A stretch of 64,000 nucleotides of DNA from Chitinibacter sp. FCG-7 (GTDB taxonomy: Bacteria; Pseudomonadota; Gammaproteobacteria; Burkholderiales; Chitinibacteraceae), in the NCBI RefSeq assembly GCF_040047665.1, contig NZ_CP157355.1:2666001-2730000 (forward strand), in the 5' to 3' direction. Positions 32,180 to 42,346 of this stretch are shown piece after piece (the first letter of the stretch is position 1; every line of letters starts with the position of its first letter). The notes under the pieces were generated by a model. It was not told where the DNA came from and made no database searches. It saw only the letters and a program-made list of their open reading frames with translations. Made by a program: the position numbers and the translations under genes.

Positions 32180-34597
32180 ATGGTTATGGATCGGAATGAC
32201 TTGCTCACGGCGACACGTGGGGCGTTTTTACGCGCTTTTAATGCTGTATTGCCAAAACTGGTTTCACACAGTGCAGATACGCTGTTTCTGCGCGCCGACC
32301 GCGCGGCCAGCCTGAGCGAACAAAGGCAGATGCTCGACGCCCGTGCCGCGCTGATGACCCGCGAGCAGGGCTGGCTGCAAGAGCTGGCCGATGGCATGGA
32401 CAGGCTGCTCAATCGTAGCTACCAAACCGCCTACAGCACTTTCCGCCCCTCATTTAGCGAATCTTTCTCCGCCGACAGTCTGTCGCTGGTTGACGCCAGC
32501 GAATTTGACGGTGAGCTGAAAATCGACGAGTTGACCGCCAGACTCAGAAATGCGGCTGAAGAGCAATTGCGTGATCTGAATATCCGCATGGCCATTCTGT
32601 TTGATCAGGACGATATCAACGAGCGGGAAAACCCTTTCCGGCCTTATCTGATGTCGCGCTGCCTGAGCATGGCCGCCGAGCGCTTGAATATCGAGCCCGA
32701 ATTGCACGAAGTATTGTGCGAAACGCTGGCTGAGCAATTGCAGAAGCATGTGATCGGCATTTATCAGTCTTTAAATCAGCTACTGGCGCAGCACGGCATC
32801 GCAGCGCAGCTGCAATTGCGGGTCAGACAATTGCCCGACCCGAGCACGCTGCGGCATATGGCGGCCGATCCGATGGAGGAAATCCAGAATTCGGCACAGG
32901 CGCACAGCGACTACATCGACACCAGCGCTGCAATGGCCGCAGCGCCAGCCAACGAAGTTATTCATCCGCTTGGGCGACTAGGGCAGTGGTCCGCCCTGAT
33001 TCGCCAGCAAGCCGCTCAGGGGAGTGATGAAGCCTGGGATGCTGAAGAGTCCGCCGGATTAGCCGCCCCCAACGCTGCAGCACAGGCGGGCTGGCTGGGC
33101 ACGGTCAAACAGGTCGGGTCGGCGATTCGCCAGCTGTTTCGCGGTCAGGCCAGCGTACAGATTCAGCCGCAAGTGCTCAGCCAAGGTTTGTCGCAATCGA
33201 TTGATCTGATGAGTCAGGCACATCTGCAGGGCGTTCAGCTTGATGAGCGCGGCCAAGTGCGTAATCTGATTCTGGAGCAAAGGGCTGAGCTCAATGCCGC
33301 CAGCAACGACATCAACGAGCAGATGATTGTCGATATTGTCGGCATGCTGTTCGAGTTTATTCTGCGCGATGGCCAGGTGCCGGCCGAGATTCGCGCCCAG
33401 CTCGGCCGTTTGCAATGGATAGTGCTCAAAACCGCGCTGCAAGACCCGGCGTTGTTTTCACAAAAACATCATCCTGCGCGCATGCTGGTGAACCGCATCG
33501 GCTCCATCGCTCAGGGTTTGCAACAGCTGGACCCCAAGGCCGAGCGCGTAACGGCGGAAATTCGCCGGATTATCGAAGCCTTGTTGCAAGAAGAGGAAGA
33601 AAGTGCCGCGCTGTTTTCCCGCATGCTCGACGAGCTGGATCGCTTTATCGCACGCGAGCTGCGCGCCGCCGACGAGCAATCCGAGCTGGCCTCGCAAGCG
33701 ATGGAAAACGCCGAAAGTCGCACCCTGCGCTTTGCCCGGATTACCGCGCAGACGGCGCAGGCGCTCGCCGAATTCACGCTCGATGATCTGTTGCATGATT
33801 TTTTCATCAATACCTGGCCGTACGCGATTGAGTGCGCCGAGCGCCAGGATCAGGTGCAAGCGTTACGTTTTCGCATATTTGTGCCCGAGCTGATCTGGAG
33901 CATTGCGCCCAAAGCCGAGCGCGCTGATCGCCAGCAATTGCTGGGCATGATTCCGCGCCTGATTGCCGTGCTGAACGAAGGGCTGAAATTCACCCCTTGG
34001 GACGCCGCCCAGCAGCAGCAATTCAAAAGCTATATGATCGATGCACACCGCACGGCGATTGCCGGTTTGGCGGCCAGCCAGATCGAAGTGCCCAGCATGG
34101 AAATGCTGCGCGCGCAGCTGGCCGAGTTTATCGGTGCCGTCGCGGCCGACCCCGATGCCAGCCAGCTGGCAGAGCTGGATGAAATCAACCCGGTGCTGCT
34201 CGATCGGGCCATTAGCGAATTGAAAGTTGAAATTGGCTTTATTGATCGCCAGGTGGAAGCCGAGCTGGCGCAGCCAGGCGCAGCCGCGCTGCATGACGAT
34301 ACTGCTGCGCCAATGAGTAATGAGGTTCTGTTTGAACGGCTGCGCAGCGGTGTGCCGATTGAAGTGAACCTAACCGGCGAATTGCGCCCGGCACGCCTGT
34401 GCTGGATGAGCCCGAATGAAACGCGGCTGATGCTCAAACTGGAAGAAGATGCCGCGCCATCGGTGATTAGCGTCAGCGTCTTCAAGCGTCTGCTGCAGAG
34501 CGGGCGCGCACGCTGGCTGGAGCAGGCCTTGCTGTTTGAGCGGGCGATGGAATCGCTGCTCAATTCGGCTGACATCATGGATGCTCAGACTGCCTGA
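32180..34597 (+). CDS. DUF1631 family protein (805 aa)
   Basis: This large, acidic, mostly helical protein has no signal peptide and no membrane segment. It fits DUF1631, a proteobacterial family often mislabelled thymidine phosphorylase. Visible landmarks are NPFRPYLMSRCLSMAAERLN, MIVDIVGMLFEFILRDGQVP, AQLGRLQWIVLKTALQDPAL and HPARMLVNRIGSIAQGL. The C-terminal PilZ-like stretch includes EVNLTGELRPARLCWMSPN and residues up to ARWLEQALLFERAM. A PilZ-like C-terminus could bind cyclic di-GMP, but the RxxxR signature is not evident. It is monocistronic. Two possible starts lie at 32180 and 32186. Confidence 0.82.
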   Translation: MVMDRNDLLTATRGAFLRAFNAVLPKLVSHSADTLFLRADRAASLSEQRQMLDARAALMTREQGWLQELADGMDRLLNRSYQTAYSTFRPSFSESFSADSLSLVDASEFDGELKIDELTARLRNAAEEQLRDLNIRMAILFDQDDINERENPFRPYLMSRCLSMAAERLNIEPELHEVLCETLAEQLQKHVIGIYQSLNQLLAQHGIAAQLQLRVRQLPDPSTLRHMAADPMEEIQNSAQAHSDYIDTSAAMAAAPANEVIHPLGRLGQWSALIRQQAAQGSDEAWDAEESAGLAAPNAAAQAGWLGTVKQVGSAIRQLFRGQASVQIQPQVLSQGLSQSIDLMSQAHLQGVQLDERGQVRNLILEQRAELNAASNDINEQMIVDIVGMLFEFILRDGQVPAEIRAQLGRLQWIVLKTALQDPALFSQKHHPARMLVNRIGSIAQGLQQLDPKAERVTAEIRRIIEALLQEEEESAALFSRMLDELDRFIARELRAADEQSELASQAMENAESRTLRFARITAQTAQALAEFTLDDLLHDFFINTWPYAIECAERQDQVQALRFRIFVPELIWSIAPKAERADRQQLLGMIPRLIAVLNEGLKFTPWDAAQQQQFKSYMIDAHRTAIAGLAASQIEVPSMEMLRAQLAEFIGAVAADPDASQLAELDEINPVLLDRAISELKVEIGFIDRQVEAELAQPGAAALHDDTAAPMSNEVLFERLRSGVPIEVNLTGELRPARLCWMSPNETRLMLKLEEDAAPSVISVSVFKRLLQSGRARWLEQALLFERAMESLLNSADIMDAQTA

Positions 34598-34660
34598 TGG
34601 GTATTTCGCTGTAGGCTAATTGCAGTATGGCTTGTAGCGCTATACCTTCCTGTTGCTGGT

Positions 34661-34944
34661 ATGTTCTCAATACCTGTTGATCCGAGCCCCGCTGGTGGGT
34701 CTAGGGCTTGAAATCCCCTGTCGCCCATCGCCGAGGGAGTGGAGCGAGACAAACAGCTTTACCGTTTGGCTCTCGACCGACCGAGGGAAGCCCGGAGGGC
34801 CGCAGGCGGGGGCGCCGCTCGATGCTTACTTTCTTTGGGAACCAAATATATAAAATCCCAAAGAAAGTGAGTCCTCGTCGCTGATTGCGACCGTAAAACA
34901 TCGCGCCGAAGGCGCTAAAAACGATCAACACAAATTAAGAACAT
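34661..34944 (+). repeat. MITE-like element, copy C (284 bp, terminal inverted repeats)
   Basis: The ends ATGTTCT.AAT...TGTTGATC (34661-34682) and the inverse at 34923-34944 match at 18 of 22 positions. Both ends also match those of copy A (8029-8298). The interior is shared with copies A and B2. The central stem ACTTTCTTTGGGA/TCCCAAAGAAAGT (34828-34868) is unique to this copy in sequence. It fills the gene-free stretch between the DUF1631 gene and lipocalin. Confidence 0.8.
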
Positions 34945-34948
34945 TGCC

Positions 34949-35476
34949 TTATTGCTGCCGGGTGTAATCAAGCTGGCGCAAATCATAGCCCTGATCAATT
35001 GCGGCTTTTTGTGCTGCTTGCAAGGCGCTCTCGGGCAGTTTGGGTGTGCGCGACAAAATCCACAGATACTTGCGCTCAGGATTACCCACCACCGCCCATT
35101 GATAGTCACTATCTAGCCCGATAATCCAGTAGTCCGATTTAAACGGCCAGAAAAAGCTCACTTTCAATTGCGAGTTTTGCGTGTTGTCCACAACGGTGGC
35201 CTTGCCTTCGGCTTGATCAAATTCGCCCGACTCCTTGCGGCAGCGATTGACGACTTTAATGCTGCCATCGGGATTTTTGCTGTAATTGGCCGTGGTATCG
35301 GCCACGCAATTACGCTGGAAATACATAGCAAATTTGGCGATTTCGTACCATTGCCCCAGATAGCGGTTCAGGTCGACTTCCGCCACGGTGCGTACCGGTG
35401 CTGCAGGTGGCGCATCAGCCGCCCAGCTGGCGCTGCTGATGAGCAGTGCGCTGCATACAGTGATTGTTTTGAGCAT
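34949..35476 (-). CDS. blc: Lipocalin (Blc-type), exported
   Basis: The 175-residue protein starts with a signal peptide ending SASWA. The first lipocalin motif is VDLNRYLGQWYEIAKFAMYF with the invariant GxW. FKSDYWIIGLDSDYQWAVVG and YLWILSRTPKLP follow. No lipobox Cys is visible near the cleavage site, so unlike E. coli Blc it may be soluble in the periplasm. It binds lysophospholipids or fatty acids in related bacteria. It is divergent from pabB. Confidence 0.88.
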   Translation of the reverse strand: MLKTITVCSALLISSASWAADAPPAAPVRTVAEVDLNRYLGQWYEIAKFAMYFQRNCVADTTANYSKNPDGSIKVVNRCRKESGEFDQAEGKATVVDNTQNSQLKVSFFWPFKSDYWIIGLDSDYQWAVVGNPERKYLWILSRTPKLPESALQAAQKAAIDQGYDLRQLDYTRQQ

Positions 35477-35579
35477 TAATTGATCGTCCTTTTATGTCCA
35501 AGCATGAATCAATCCAGGCCCGCAAGCTGCGGGATCAAGCCATATCGTGTTTGCACCCGATTGCCATTACAATGCGCAA

Positions 35580-36962
35580 ATGCCTAAGTATCTTACCTCG
35601 ACTCTCGATTTTGTTCCCGACTTGATTGCGCTCGCTGCGACGCAGCCGCAGGTTTTTCCTAGCTTGCTGCAATCTGCCCGCACGCAAGGCTGGGATATTT
35701 TATTTGCCTTGCCGCAAACCCAGCGCATCTATCGTGCCGATGAAGGTGCCACCTTTGTTGCTGACTTGGCCGCGCTGCCTGTTGAGTCAGTTTCGCTTGA
35801 ATCTGTCTCCAGCGATGTGCCGAGTCCGGTTGAATTTCCCTTCCATGGCGGCTGGTTGCTGTATGCCGGTTATGAGCTACTGGAAACTTTCGAGCCCACG
35901 GTGCCGCAACGCTTTGATCACACTGCGGCGACGCAGGTCACTGGTGCAATCCGTGATTTTCCGCTGGCGGCTTTAATTCGTTGCCCAGCAGCGGTGTTGT
36001 TGCAACGTGAAACTCAGCAAGCCACGCTGATCGCCGAAACCGCCGAACAACTGGCGAAACTGCAAGCTTTGGTGAGCGCCGATGTGGCCTGGTCGCCAGC
36101 TGCCTTGAAAATCGCCGAAATTTCCGAAGATGAGCCACAGGCTTTTCTCGTGGGCGCTGAGCGCGCGAAACAGTACATTTATGACGGCGACGTGTTTCAG
36201 GTGAATTTGTCGCGCGGCTGGGATGTGACGCTGTCGCAAGCCCCTGGAGTCGAATTGTCTCCGCTCGATGTGTTTGCTCATCTGCGTGCCGCCAACCCGG
36301 CACCGTTTTCGGCTTACCTCAATTTAGGCGATGACGTCGGCCAGATTGTCAGCAGCTCGCCCGAACGACTGGTGAGTGTGCGCGATGGCGTGGTGCAAAC
36401 CCGCCCGATTGCTGGGACGTTTGCCCGCTCGCTCGATCCGGTGGAGGACGCCGCGCTCAAAGAGCGCTTGCTCAATACGCCCAAAGAGCGAGCCGAGCAT
36501 ATTATGCTGGTCGATCTGGAGCGCAACGATCTGGGGCGCATTGCCGTGCCCGGCACGGTGAAAGTCGACGAGCTGATGGCCGTTGAGACGTATGCCTTTG
36601 TACACCATATTGAATCTAATATCCGGGCGCATACCCGTGAGGGTATCAACGCCGCCGATGTGCTGCGAGCACTATTCCCCGGCGGGACGATTACCGGCTG
36701 CCCGAAAGTGCGCTGCATGCAGATTATCCGCGAGCTGGAAGATCGAGCGCGGCTGGCCTACACCGGCTCGCTGGGCTACATCAACCGTGATGGCAGTATG
36801 GATACCAATATTCTAATTCGCACTTTTGTGCAGCAAGGATCGCAGCTGTATTTCCGCGCTGGCGCTGGGATTGTGGCTGACTCAGATCCCGAACGCGAAT
36901 TGCAAGAAACGCGGCATAAAGCGCGTGGCCTGCTGCGCGCCTTGGGAGACCAATTGGCATGA
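35580..36962 (+). CDS. pabB: Aminodeoxychorismate synthase component I
   Basis: The 460-residue chorismate-utilising enzyme makes 4-amino-4-deoxychorismate, a folate precursor. Its family landmarks are YIYDGDVFQVNLSRGW, PAPFSAYLNLGD, SSSPERLVSVRDGVVQTRPI, GTFARS, HIMLVDLERNDLGRIA and FPGGTITGCPKVRCMQII. The final part AYTGSLGYINRDGSMDTNIL matches PabB and TrpE alike. The overlap with pabC supports PabB. I chose ATG 35580 because the 11 residues before it are not family-like. It overlaps pabC by 4 bases (ATGA). Confidence 0.92.
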   Translation: MPKYLTSTLDFVPDLIALAATQPQVFPSLLQSARTQGWDILFALPQTQRIYRADEGATFVADLAALPVESVSLESVSSDVPSPVEFPFHGGWLLYAGYELLETFEPTVPQRFDHTAATQVTGAIRDFPLAALIRCPAAVLLQRETQQATLIAETAEQLAKLQALVSADVAWSPAALKIAEISEDEPQAFLVGAERAKQYIYDGDVFQVNLSRGWDVTLSQAPGVELSPLDVFAHLRAANPAPFSAYLNLGDDVGQIVSSSPERLVSVRDGVVQTRPIAGTFARSLDPVEDAALKERLLNTPKERAEHIMLVDLERNDLGRIAVPGTVKVDELMAVETYAFVHHIESNIRAHTREGINAADVLRALFPGGTITGCPKVRCMQIIRELEDRARLAYTGSLGYINRDGSMDTNILIRTFVQQGSQLYFRAGAGIVADSDPERELQETRHKARGLLRALGDQLA

Positions 36963-37780
36963 GTGTCGTCACCAAACTCGTCAATGGTCAGCCCGCCGAG
37001 ACGATCAATCTGGCCGACCGTGGCTTGCAATTTGGCGACGGGGTGTTTCGCACCATTAAAGTGATGAATGGCGAGCCGATCTGGTGGGCGCGGCATTACG
37101 CCAAGCTCGCGCGCGATTGCGCACAAATCGGCATCGTCGCGCCGAGCGAGGCGACTTTGCTGGCTGATATTGAGCAGCTCAAACCCAACAATCACACGCT
37201 GAAAATCATGGTGACGCGCGGCGAAACGGCGCGCGGCTATGTCGCGCCCGCTGATTTACCGCCCAATCGCATCGTGCAGATTGCACCATTGCCGGCGTAC
37301 TCACCCGATTTAGCGACGCAGGGCGTGACGCTCAGAACAAGTTCAACCCGAGCCAGTTGGCAACCCGCGCTGGCGGGGATCAAGCATCTGAATCGACTAG
37401 AAAATATCCTCGCGCGGCGAGAATGGTCTGACCCAGGTATTTTTGACGGGCTGATGTTTGATCGCGACGACCATCTGATCGAAGGTGTGATGAGCAATGT
37501 GCTGGTGCTGATCGATGGTGTGCTGTGTACGCCGGATTTATCCGAGTCCGGCGTGGCAGGGGTATGTCGTGATATGACTTTGCTGGCAGCGGCTCGGCTG
37601 GGTATACCAACGGCAGTATGTCAAATTAGACGCGAACAATTATCCACAGCTACGGCGCTGTGGGTATGTAATAGTCTCGCTGGCCTGCTGCCGGTGGTGG
37701 CGCTTGATGACTGGCGCTGGCCGGTGTCGGCGCTGCAGCGTGATTTGCGCACTACATTATTTGCAATGAAGGATGAATAG
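36959..37780 (+). CDS. pabC: 4-amino-4-deoxychorismate lyase
   Basis: The 273-residue PLP enzyme of fold type IV releases pyruvate to give p-aminobenzoate. Its pattern is LADRGLQFGDGVFRTIKV, then KIMVTRGETARGYV, the PLP-Lys stretch LAGIKHLNRLENILARRE near 140-157, and LIEGVMSNVLVLIDGVLCTP. It overlaps pabB by ATGA, which implies translational coupling. Unlike many proteobacteria, the gene downstream is not mltG/yceG but a small secreted protein. Confidence 0.93.
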   Translation: MSVVTKLVNGQPAETINLADRGLQFGDGVFRTIKVMNGEPIWWARHYAKLARDCAQIGIVAPSEATLLADIEQLKPNNHTLKIMVTRGETARGYVAPADLPPNRIVQIAPLPAYSPDLATQGVTLRTSSTRASWQPALAGIKHLNRLENILARREWSDPGIFDGLMFDRDDHLIEGVMSNVLVLIDGVLCTPDLSESGVAGVCRDMTLLAAARLGIPTAVCQIRREQLSTATALWVCNSLAGLLPVVALDDWRWPVSALQRDLRTTLFAMKDE

Positions 37781-38029
37781 ATGAAAATCGGTCTTGGAAT
37801 GGCCATGCTACTACTGGCAGCTGCGGTGAGTGCCGAGCAATATTATCAACCCGATCCGGCCAAGCTGGCCCGGCTGGAAGCTGAGCGCTGCGCCAAGCTG
37901 CAAAAAGAAGACAGCCTGATCACCCGTCGTCTTGGCGGCGGCAGCAACAAATCCTACGACATTGAAAAAATGAAGGCGCGGCAGAAAGCCGTGCAGGGAG
38001 ATTACCAGCGATTCTGTAGCAAAAAATAA
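37781..38029 (+). CDS. Small exported hypothetical protein
   Basis: The 82-residue protein begins with a signal peptide (MKIGLGMAMLLLAAAVSAEQ). A charged mature part follows, with KLARLEAERCAKLQKEDSLI and a QGDYQRFCSKK end; two Cys (about 37 and 79) could form a disulfide. Its ATG directly follows the pabC stop, so it is probably co-transcribed and translationally coupled. No family is recognised. Confidence 0.75.
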   Translation: MKIGLGMAMLLLAAAVSAEQYYQPDPAKLARLEAERCAKLQKEDSLITRRLGGGSNKSYDIEKMKARQKAVQGDYQRFCSKK

Positions 38030-38143
38030 GGCGTACTGGCGGCTTTGCGCCGCTGGTGCTGCCGTCTGGATTGTCGTGATGCAATCCGGGCTTGAAGCAT
38101 ACGGGTGCGTATCTACACTGAAACCTTCTGAAAGGGGGTGGAG

Positions 38144-39037
38144 ATGGCTATGACTACAGATACGGATAATGTCGCTCAACGTTTGCTCGAACTGCTCGGA
38201 CCCACCGATTTGCCCTTGCATCTGGCGGAAAAATACCCGCATCTGGCCGAAAGGCTGCTCAATAGCTGGGGAACGCCAGCACTCAATATTTTTTTGAACG
38301 ATTTGTTTTTTGATCGCCGGGGTGGCCGGCAGGGCTTTGAGCCCGAAGTCATGCACGAACTGTTCATTGTTCAAAACCGACATAACCATCTTTTCCCACA
38401 AAATGAACGCAGCGAAATCTGGACCGAAAATGATCTGGGTACCGAGGAGTTGCGTGCCGATCAGCGTGTTTTTGACGCCCCCACGCTCATGGAAGCGGCC
38501 AAGGTCGGCAATTTGGCGCTGATCAGCGATGCGCTGGCATCGGGTATCCCGATTGACAGGCTCGATAGTGACGGACTGTCGATGCTCTGGTGGGCTTGCC
38601 GTTACGGACATCGCGAGCTGATTCTGACCCTGCTCAGGGCGCGGGCCTCGCTCGAGGTGGCCGATGAATTTGCCTGCCGTCCGCTGCACTGGTTGGCAGC
38701 GCAGGATTTGGTGAGTAGCATCGAAGAATTGCACCGCTATGGCGCAAAAATCGATGTGCAGGACATCGATGGCATGAGTCCGTTGATGTACGCCGCGAGG
38801 CGAAACAGGGTCGCTGCGGCGGGGTGTTTACTGCAATTGGGGGCCCAAGTGAACCTGCAAGACGCGAAAGGTTGGTCAACATTACACTATGCGGCCGAAG
38901 CGGGATCAGGACGTATCCTGGAATTATTGACCGCCTATCACGCTGACAAAAGCTTACGAGATCATCAGCAAAGAACAGCCGAAGACATTTTGCGCCACAA
39001 GCCCGGAGCCGAGCGTTTGATCGCCTATTTAAACTGA
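38144..39037 (+). CDS. Ankyrin-repeat protein
   Basis: The 297-residue protein has an N-terminal region of about 120 residues of unknown type (LAEKYPHLAERLLNSWGTPA and LNDLFFDRRGGRQGF). Four to five ankyrin repeats follow: APTLMEAAKVGNLALISDAL, DGLSMLWWACRYGHRELILT, CRPLHWLAAQDLVSSIEELH, GMSPLMYAARRNRVAAAGCL and GWSTLHYAAEAGSGRILELL. It has no signal peptide, so a cytosolic protein-binding role is inferred. Start ATG 38144 has a strong AAGGGGGTGGAG upstream. It is bounded by an exceptionally long terminator. Confidence 0.87.
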   Translation: MAMTTDTDNVAQRLLELLGPTDLPLHLAEKYPHLAERLLNSWGTPALNIFLNDLFFDRRGGRQGFEPEVMHELFIVQNRHNHLFPQNERSEIWTENDLGTEELRADQRVFDAPTLMEAAKVGNLALISDALASGIPIDRLDSDGLSMLWWACRYGHRELILTLLRARASLEVADEFACRPLHWLAAQDLVSSIEELHRYGAKIDVQDIDGMSPLMYAARRNRVAAAGCLLQLGAQVNLQDAKGWSTLHYAAEAGSGRILELLTAYHADKSLRDHQQRTAEDILRHKPGAERLIAYLN

Positions 39038-39050
39038 GATCAGGATCTTG

Positions 39051-39092
39051 CCCAGTAAAAAACCCCTGCTTGTACAGGGGTTTTTTACTGGG
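39051..39092 (+). terminator. Perfect 18-bp terminator hairpin, probably bidirectional
   Basis: CCCAGTAAAAAACCCCTG (39051-39068) is fully complementary to CAGGGGTTTTTTACTGGG (39075-39092) across loop CTTGTA. The A-tract/T-tract symmetry lets it terminate on either strand. Confidence 0.9.
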
Positions 39093-39302
39093 TCGGCAGA
39101 GTGCTTATTTTGCTGCTTTTTATTTTATTCTTTGAAAGTATTTTCTACTTAAATTCTTTCCTTTTGCTGTCTATTTATGGTGGTTTTGCTGGTATTTTTG
39201 CTTAAATATTAGACAATTCTGATGCCGAAAAAGCATTTTTTGTTTGTAGTTTCAATGAGATGCAGGCACAATGCGCCCATTCTTACAAAACACTAGGTCG
39301 GC

Positions 39303-40760
39303 ATGAAGAGATTTTTGGTCGCGCTTTCTACGCTCTTATTATTTGCTTGTGGCGAGTCGGATCAGACCCGCGCACAGCAGGTATTGCCGTGGGCAGAAAC
39401 CAAAGAACTGGTGGTGCTGGTGCAAAATGGCCCGACGGCTTTGTATGTGAATGCCGCCGGTGATTACGCAGGTCTGGAATACGATCTGATCACGCAATTT
39501 GCCCAGCGCAACAATCTGAAAGTCAGATTTCTGGTGAGCAGCAACTACACCGAGATGCTGGCCCGTCTGAAGCGTCGCGAGGCGCATCTGGCCGTGGGCG
39601 GCCCGCGCGATGATGTGGCTGGCCTGATTTACGGTGCTAGCTATCAGGATGTGGATGCGCGGCTGGTTTTCTCGGCCAAAACCAGCGAAGCCACTGCACT
39701 GAAGGCGCTTAAGGAAGGCCTATCGACGCTTAATACCTTGCCGCAATATGTTTCGGCATTGCACAAATTGCAGCAGGCTTCGCCAGCGTTGAGCTGGCAG
39801 GTGGTTGACAATGGCGATAGCGAGTCGCTGATCGAGCAGGTCTCGCAAGGCAAGCTTGAATTTGCACTGGTTGACTCGCACGCCGCCGAAGTCGCGCAAA
39901 ACTACTACCCGAATATCGCCACTTCCAGCGTGATTTCCAGCCAGCAGCAGCTGGCTTGGGCCATGCCGGACAACGATATCCAGCTGCAAATCCTGATTGG
40001 CGCTTTTTTCCAGCAACAGGTGGCCGATGGCTCGCTGCGTCGTTTGCTCGACCGCTACTACGGCCATGTGAACCGCGTTGACCAGCTCGATGCGCTGGCT
40101 TATCTGGGGCGCATTCAATCGACTTTGCCACGTTATAAAGAGTGGTTTCAGGAAGCCGAGCAGCGCACCGGGCTCGATTGGCGGCTGATTGCAGCGCTGT
40201 CGTATCAGGAGTCGCACTGGAATCCAGAAGCCGTTTCGCCCACTGGCGTGCGCGGCATGATGATGCTGACCAATGAAACGGCGCAGCGCATGAATGTAGA
40301 TCGCACCAATCCATACCAGAGCATTATCGGCGGTGCCAAATATATCCAGCTACTAAAAGACACGCTGGCTGATCGCGCCCCCGAGCCTGATCGCACCTGG
40401 CTGGCGCTGGCCGCGTACAACGTTGGCATGGGCCATCTGATCGACGCGCGTACTTTGGCGGTGCGGATGAAAAAAGATCCGAACAGCTGGGCCGATGTGA
40501 AATCGGTGCTGCCTTTGCTGCGCAAGCCCGAATACTTCAGCACGCTCAAATATGGCTACGCCCGCGGTGGCGAGCCGGTGATTTTTGTTGAAAGCCTGCA
40601 ATCGTATTACGACATTCTGGCGCGCTTTCAGCCGCCGAGCAAAACGGTGCTGCCAATGACGTCCGATTCAGTGATTGTGCATAATCCGGAAAATCTGCAG
40701 CTGGAAATCAATAGTGTGCTCAACCCAATGGCGGTTGAGAAGCTGGCAGCTGCCTGGTAG
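39303..40760 (+). CDS. mltF: Membrane-bound lytic murein transglycosylase F
   Basis: The 485-residue protein is a lipoprotein candidate, with lipobox LLFAC and Cys at 16. It contains an SBP_bac_3-like regulatory domain (about 35-270: ELVVLVQNGPTALYVNAAGD, LVSSNYTEMLARLKRREAHL). The SLT catalytic domain (about 290-440) has LIAALSYQESHWNPEAVSPT, carrying the catalytic Glu, and VRGMMMLTNETAQ, then WLALAAYNVGMGHL. It cleaves peptidoglycan with anhydromuramyl formation. The upstream 200 bases are T-rich and gene-free. Confidence 0.94.
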   Translation: MKRFLVALSTLLLFACGESDQTRAQQVLPWAETKELVVLVQNGPTALYVNAAGDYAGLEYDLITQFAQRNNLKVRFLVSSNYTEMLARLKRREAHLAVGGPRDDVAGLIYGASYQDVDARLVFSAKTSEATALKALKEGLSTLNTLPQYVSALHKLQQASPALSWQVVDNGDSESLIEQVSQGKLEFALVDSHAAEVAQNYYPNIATSSVISSQQQLAWAMPDNDIQLQILIGAFFQQQVADGSLRRLLDRYYGHVNRVDQLDALAYLGRIQSTLPRYKEWFQEAEQRTGLDWRLIAALSYQESHWNPEAVSPTGVRGMMMLTNETAQRMNVDRTNPYQSIIGGAKYIQLLKDTLADRAPEPDRTWLALAAYNVGMGHLIDARTLAVRMKKDPNSWADVKSVLPLLRKPEYFSTLKYGYARGGEPVIFVESLQSYYDILARFQPPSKTVLPMTSDSVIVHNPENLQLEINSVLNPMAVEKLAAAW

Positions 40761-40795
40761 GTATATTCCGCCGGCCCAATTTTGTTCTACTCTAG

Positions 40796-40829
40796 CGGCA
40801 AATACATGGCCTATGTATTTGCCGTTTTT
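40796..40829 (+). terminator. Intrinsic terminator of mltF
   Basis: CGGCAAATACAT GGCCT ATGTATTTGCCG is a perfect 12-bp stem followed by TTTTT. It lies 36 bases after the mltF stop and about 70 before gltX. Confidence 0.9.
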
Positions 40830-40898
40830 GCTGGATGGTCTGCGTTTTCAGGCATTTACGGTACAATGGCGCTTTCGCTATTTAGCCGGATTTGCTCG

Positions 40899-42287
40899 AT
40901 GACTGTTCGTACCCGCTTCGCCCCTTCACCTACTGGTTTGCTGCACATTGGCGGCGTTCGCACCGCGCTGTTTTCCTGGGCCTACGCCAAGAAACATGGC
41001 GGCCAATTTATCTTGCGGATTGAAGACACTGATCTGGAGCGCTCGACGCCTGAATCAGTTGCGGCGATTCTGGATGGAATGCACTGGGTGAATATGGGCT
41101 ACGACGAAGGCCCGTTCTACCAAATGCAACGCATGGAACGTTACAAAGAAGTCATCGCGCAATTGCTCGCCAATGGCACTGCTTACTACTGCTATTGCAG
41201 CAAGGAAGAGCTCGAAGCGCAACGTGCAGCGGCTGAAAGCCGTGGCGAAAAACCGCGTTACGATCGCACCTGGCGCCCGGAAGAAGGCAAAACCTTGCCA
41301 GCGATTCCGGCTGATATCAAACCCGTCGTGCGTTTCAAAACGCCAATCGGTGGCTCGGTGGTGTGGGAAGATCAGGTTAAAGGCCGCATCGAAATCAGCC
41401 ATAACGAACTCGACGACCTAATCATCGCGCGCCCTGATGGCACACCAACGTATAACTTCTGTGTGGTGGTCGACGATGCCGACATGCGCATTAGCCATGT
41501 GATTCGCGGTGACGACCATGTGAATAACACGCCACGCCAGATCGTGATTTACGAAGCGATGGGCGTGCCGGTGCCGGTATTTGCCCACCTGCCAATGATT
41601 AACAACGATCAGGGTGTGAAGCTCTCCAAACGCCGCGATGCGGTATCGGTGGTGGATTACGACACCCAAGGTTTCCTGCCTGAAGCGCTACTCAATTATC
41701 TGGCGCGTCTGGGTTGGGGTCATGGCGATGATGAGATTTTCTCGCTGGAACAATTTGTTGAATGGTTCGACCTGAAAGACGTCAGCGGCAGCCCAAGCCG
41801 CATGGATCGCGATAAATTGCTGTGGACCAATTCGCAATACATCAAGGCCGCAGATCCAGCGCGCCTTGCGGCACGCGTGGCCGGTTTCTTGGCTGATAAA
41901 GGCGTAAAAACTGAGGGCGGCCCAGCGCTGGCCGATGTGTGCGCTTTGCTGAAAGATCGTTGCCAGACTCTGGTTGAAATGGCCGATCAGGCTGAGTATT
42001 TCTACCAGCCACTGACGCCAAGCGCCGAGATCGTCGAAAAGCACCTTGATCCGGAATCGGAAGAGCGCCTGAAAGTGTTTGCAGCAGAAGCGGCGAAGTT
42101 GGAGAGCTGGGATGCAGCGACGATTGGTGCCTTCATCAAAGACTTCGTTAAAGAGCAGGGCGTCAAAATGCCACAAGTGGGCATGCCATTGCGCGCCAAA
42201 GTCTGCGGCATTACCAACACGCCATCGGTCGATGCGGTGCTGGCCTTGATTGGCCGCGAAGAAGTATTGCGTCGTTTGACGGCATAA
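40899..42287 (+). CDS. gltX: glutamyl-tRNA synthetase
   Basis: The 462-residue class I synthetase has [20 protein letters not shown], containing the HIGH-type motif, [21 protein letters not shown]-type stretch [20 protein letters not shown] and the KMSKS equivalent [12 protein letters not shown] chose ATG 40899 ([11 protein letters not shown]); the ORF extends 39 codons upstream into the mltF terminator, which is clearly not coding. A terminator follows. Confidence 0.96.
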   Translation: MTVRTRFAPSPTGLLHIGGVRTALFSWAYAKKHGGQFILRIEDTDLERSTPESVAAILDGMHWVNMGYDEGPFYQMQRMERYKEVIAQLLANGTAYYCYCSKEELEAQRAAAESRGEKPRYDRTWRPEEGKTLPAIPADIKPVVRFKTPIGGSVVWEDQVKGRIEISHNELDDLIIARPDGTPTYNFCVVVDDADMRISHVIRGDDHVNNTPRQIVIYEAMGVPVPVFAHLPMINNDQGVKLSKRRDAVSVVDYDTQGFLPEALLNYLARLGWGHGDDEIFSLEQFVEWFDLKDVSGSPSRMDRDKLLWTNSQYIKAADPARLAARVAGFLADKGVKTEGGPALADVCALLKDRCQTLVEMADQAEYFYQPLTPSAEIVEKHLDPESEERLKVFAAEAAKLESWDAATIGAFIKDFVKEQGVKMPQVGMPLRAKVCGITNTPSVDAVLALIGREEVLRRLTA

Positions 42288-42294
42288 TTTTTCG

Positions 42295-42328
42295 AGGTGG
42301 ATTGAATAATCCACCTTTCTTTTTTTCA
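42295..42328 (+). terminator. Intrinsic terminator of gltX
   Basis: AGGTGGATT GAAT AATCCACCT is a perfect 9-bp stem followed by TTCTTTTTTT, 8 bases after the gltX stop. Confidence 0.9.
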
Positions 42329-42346
42329 TAATAGGCATCCTTCTAT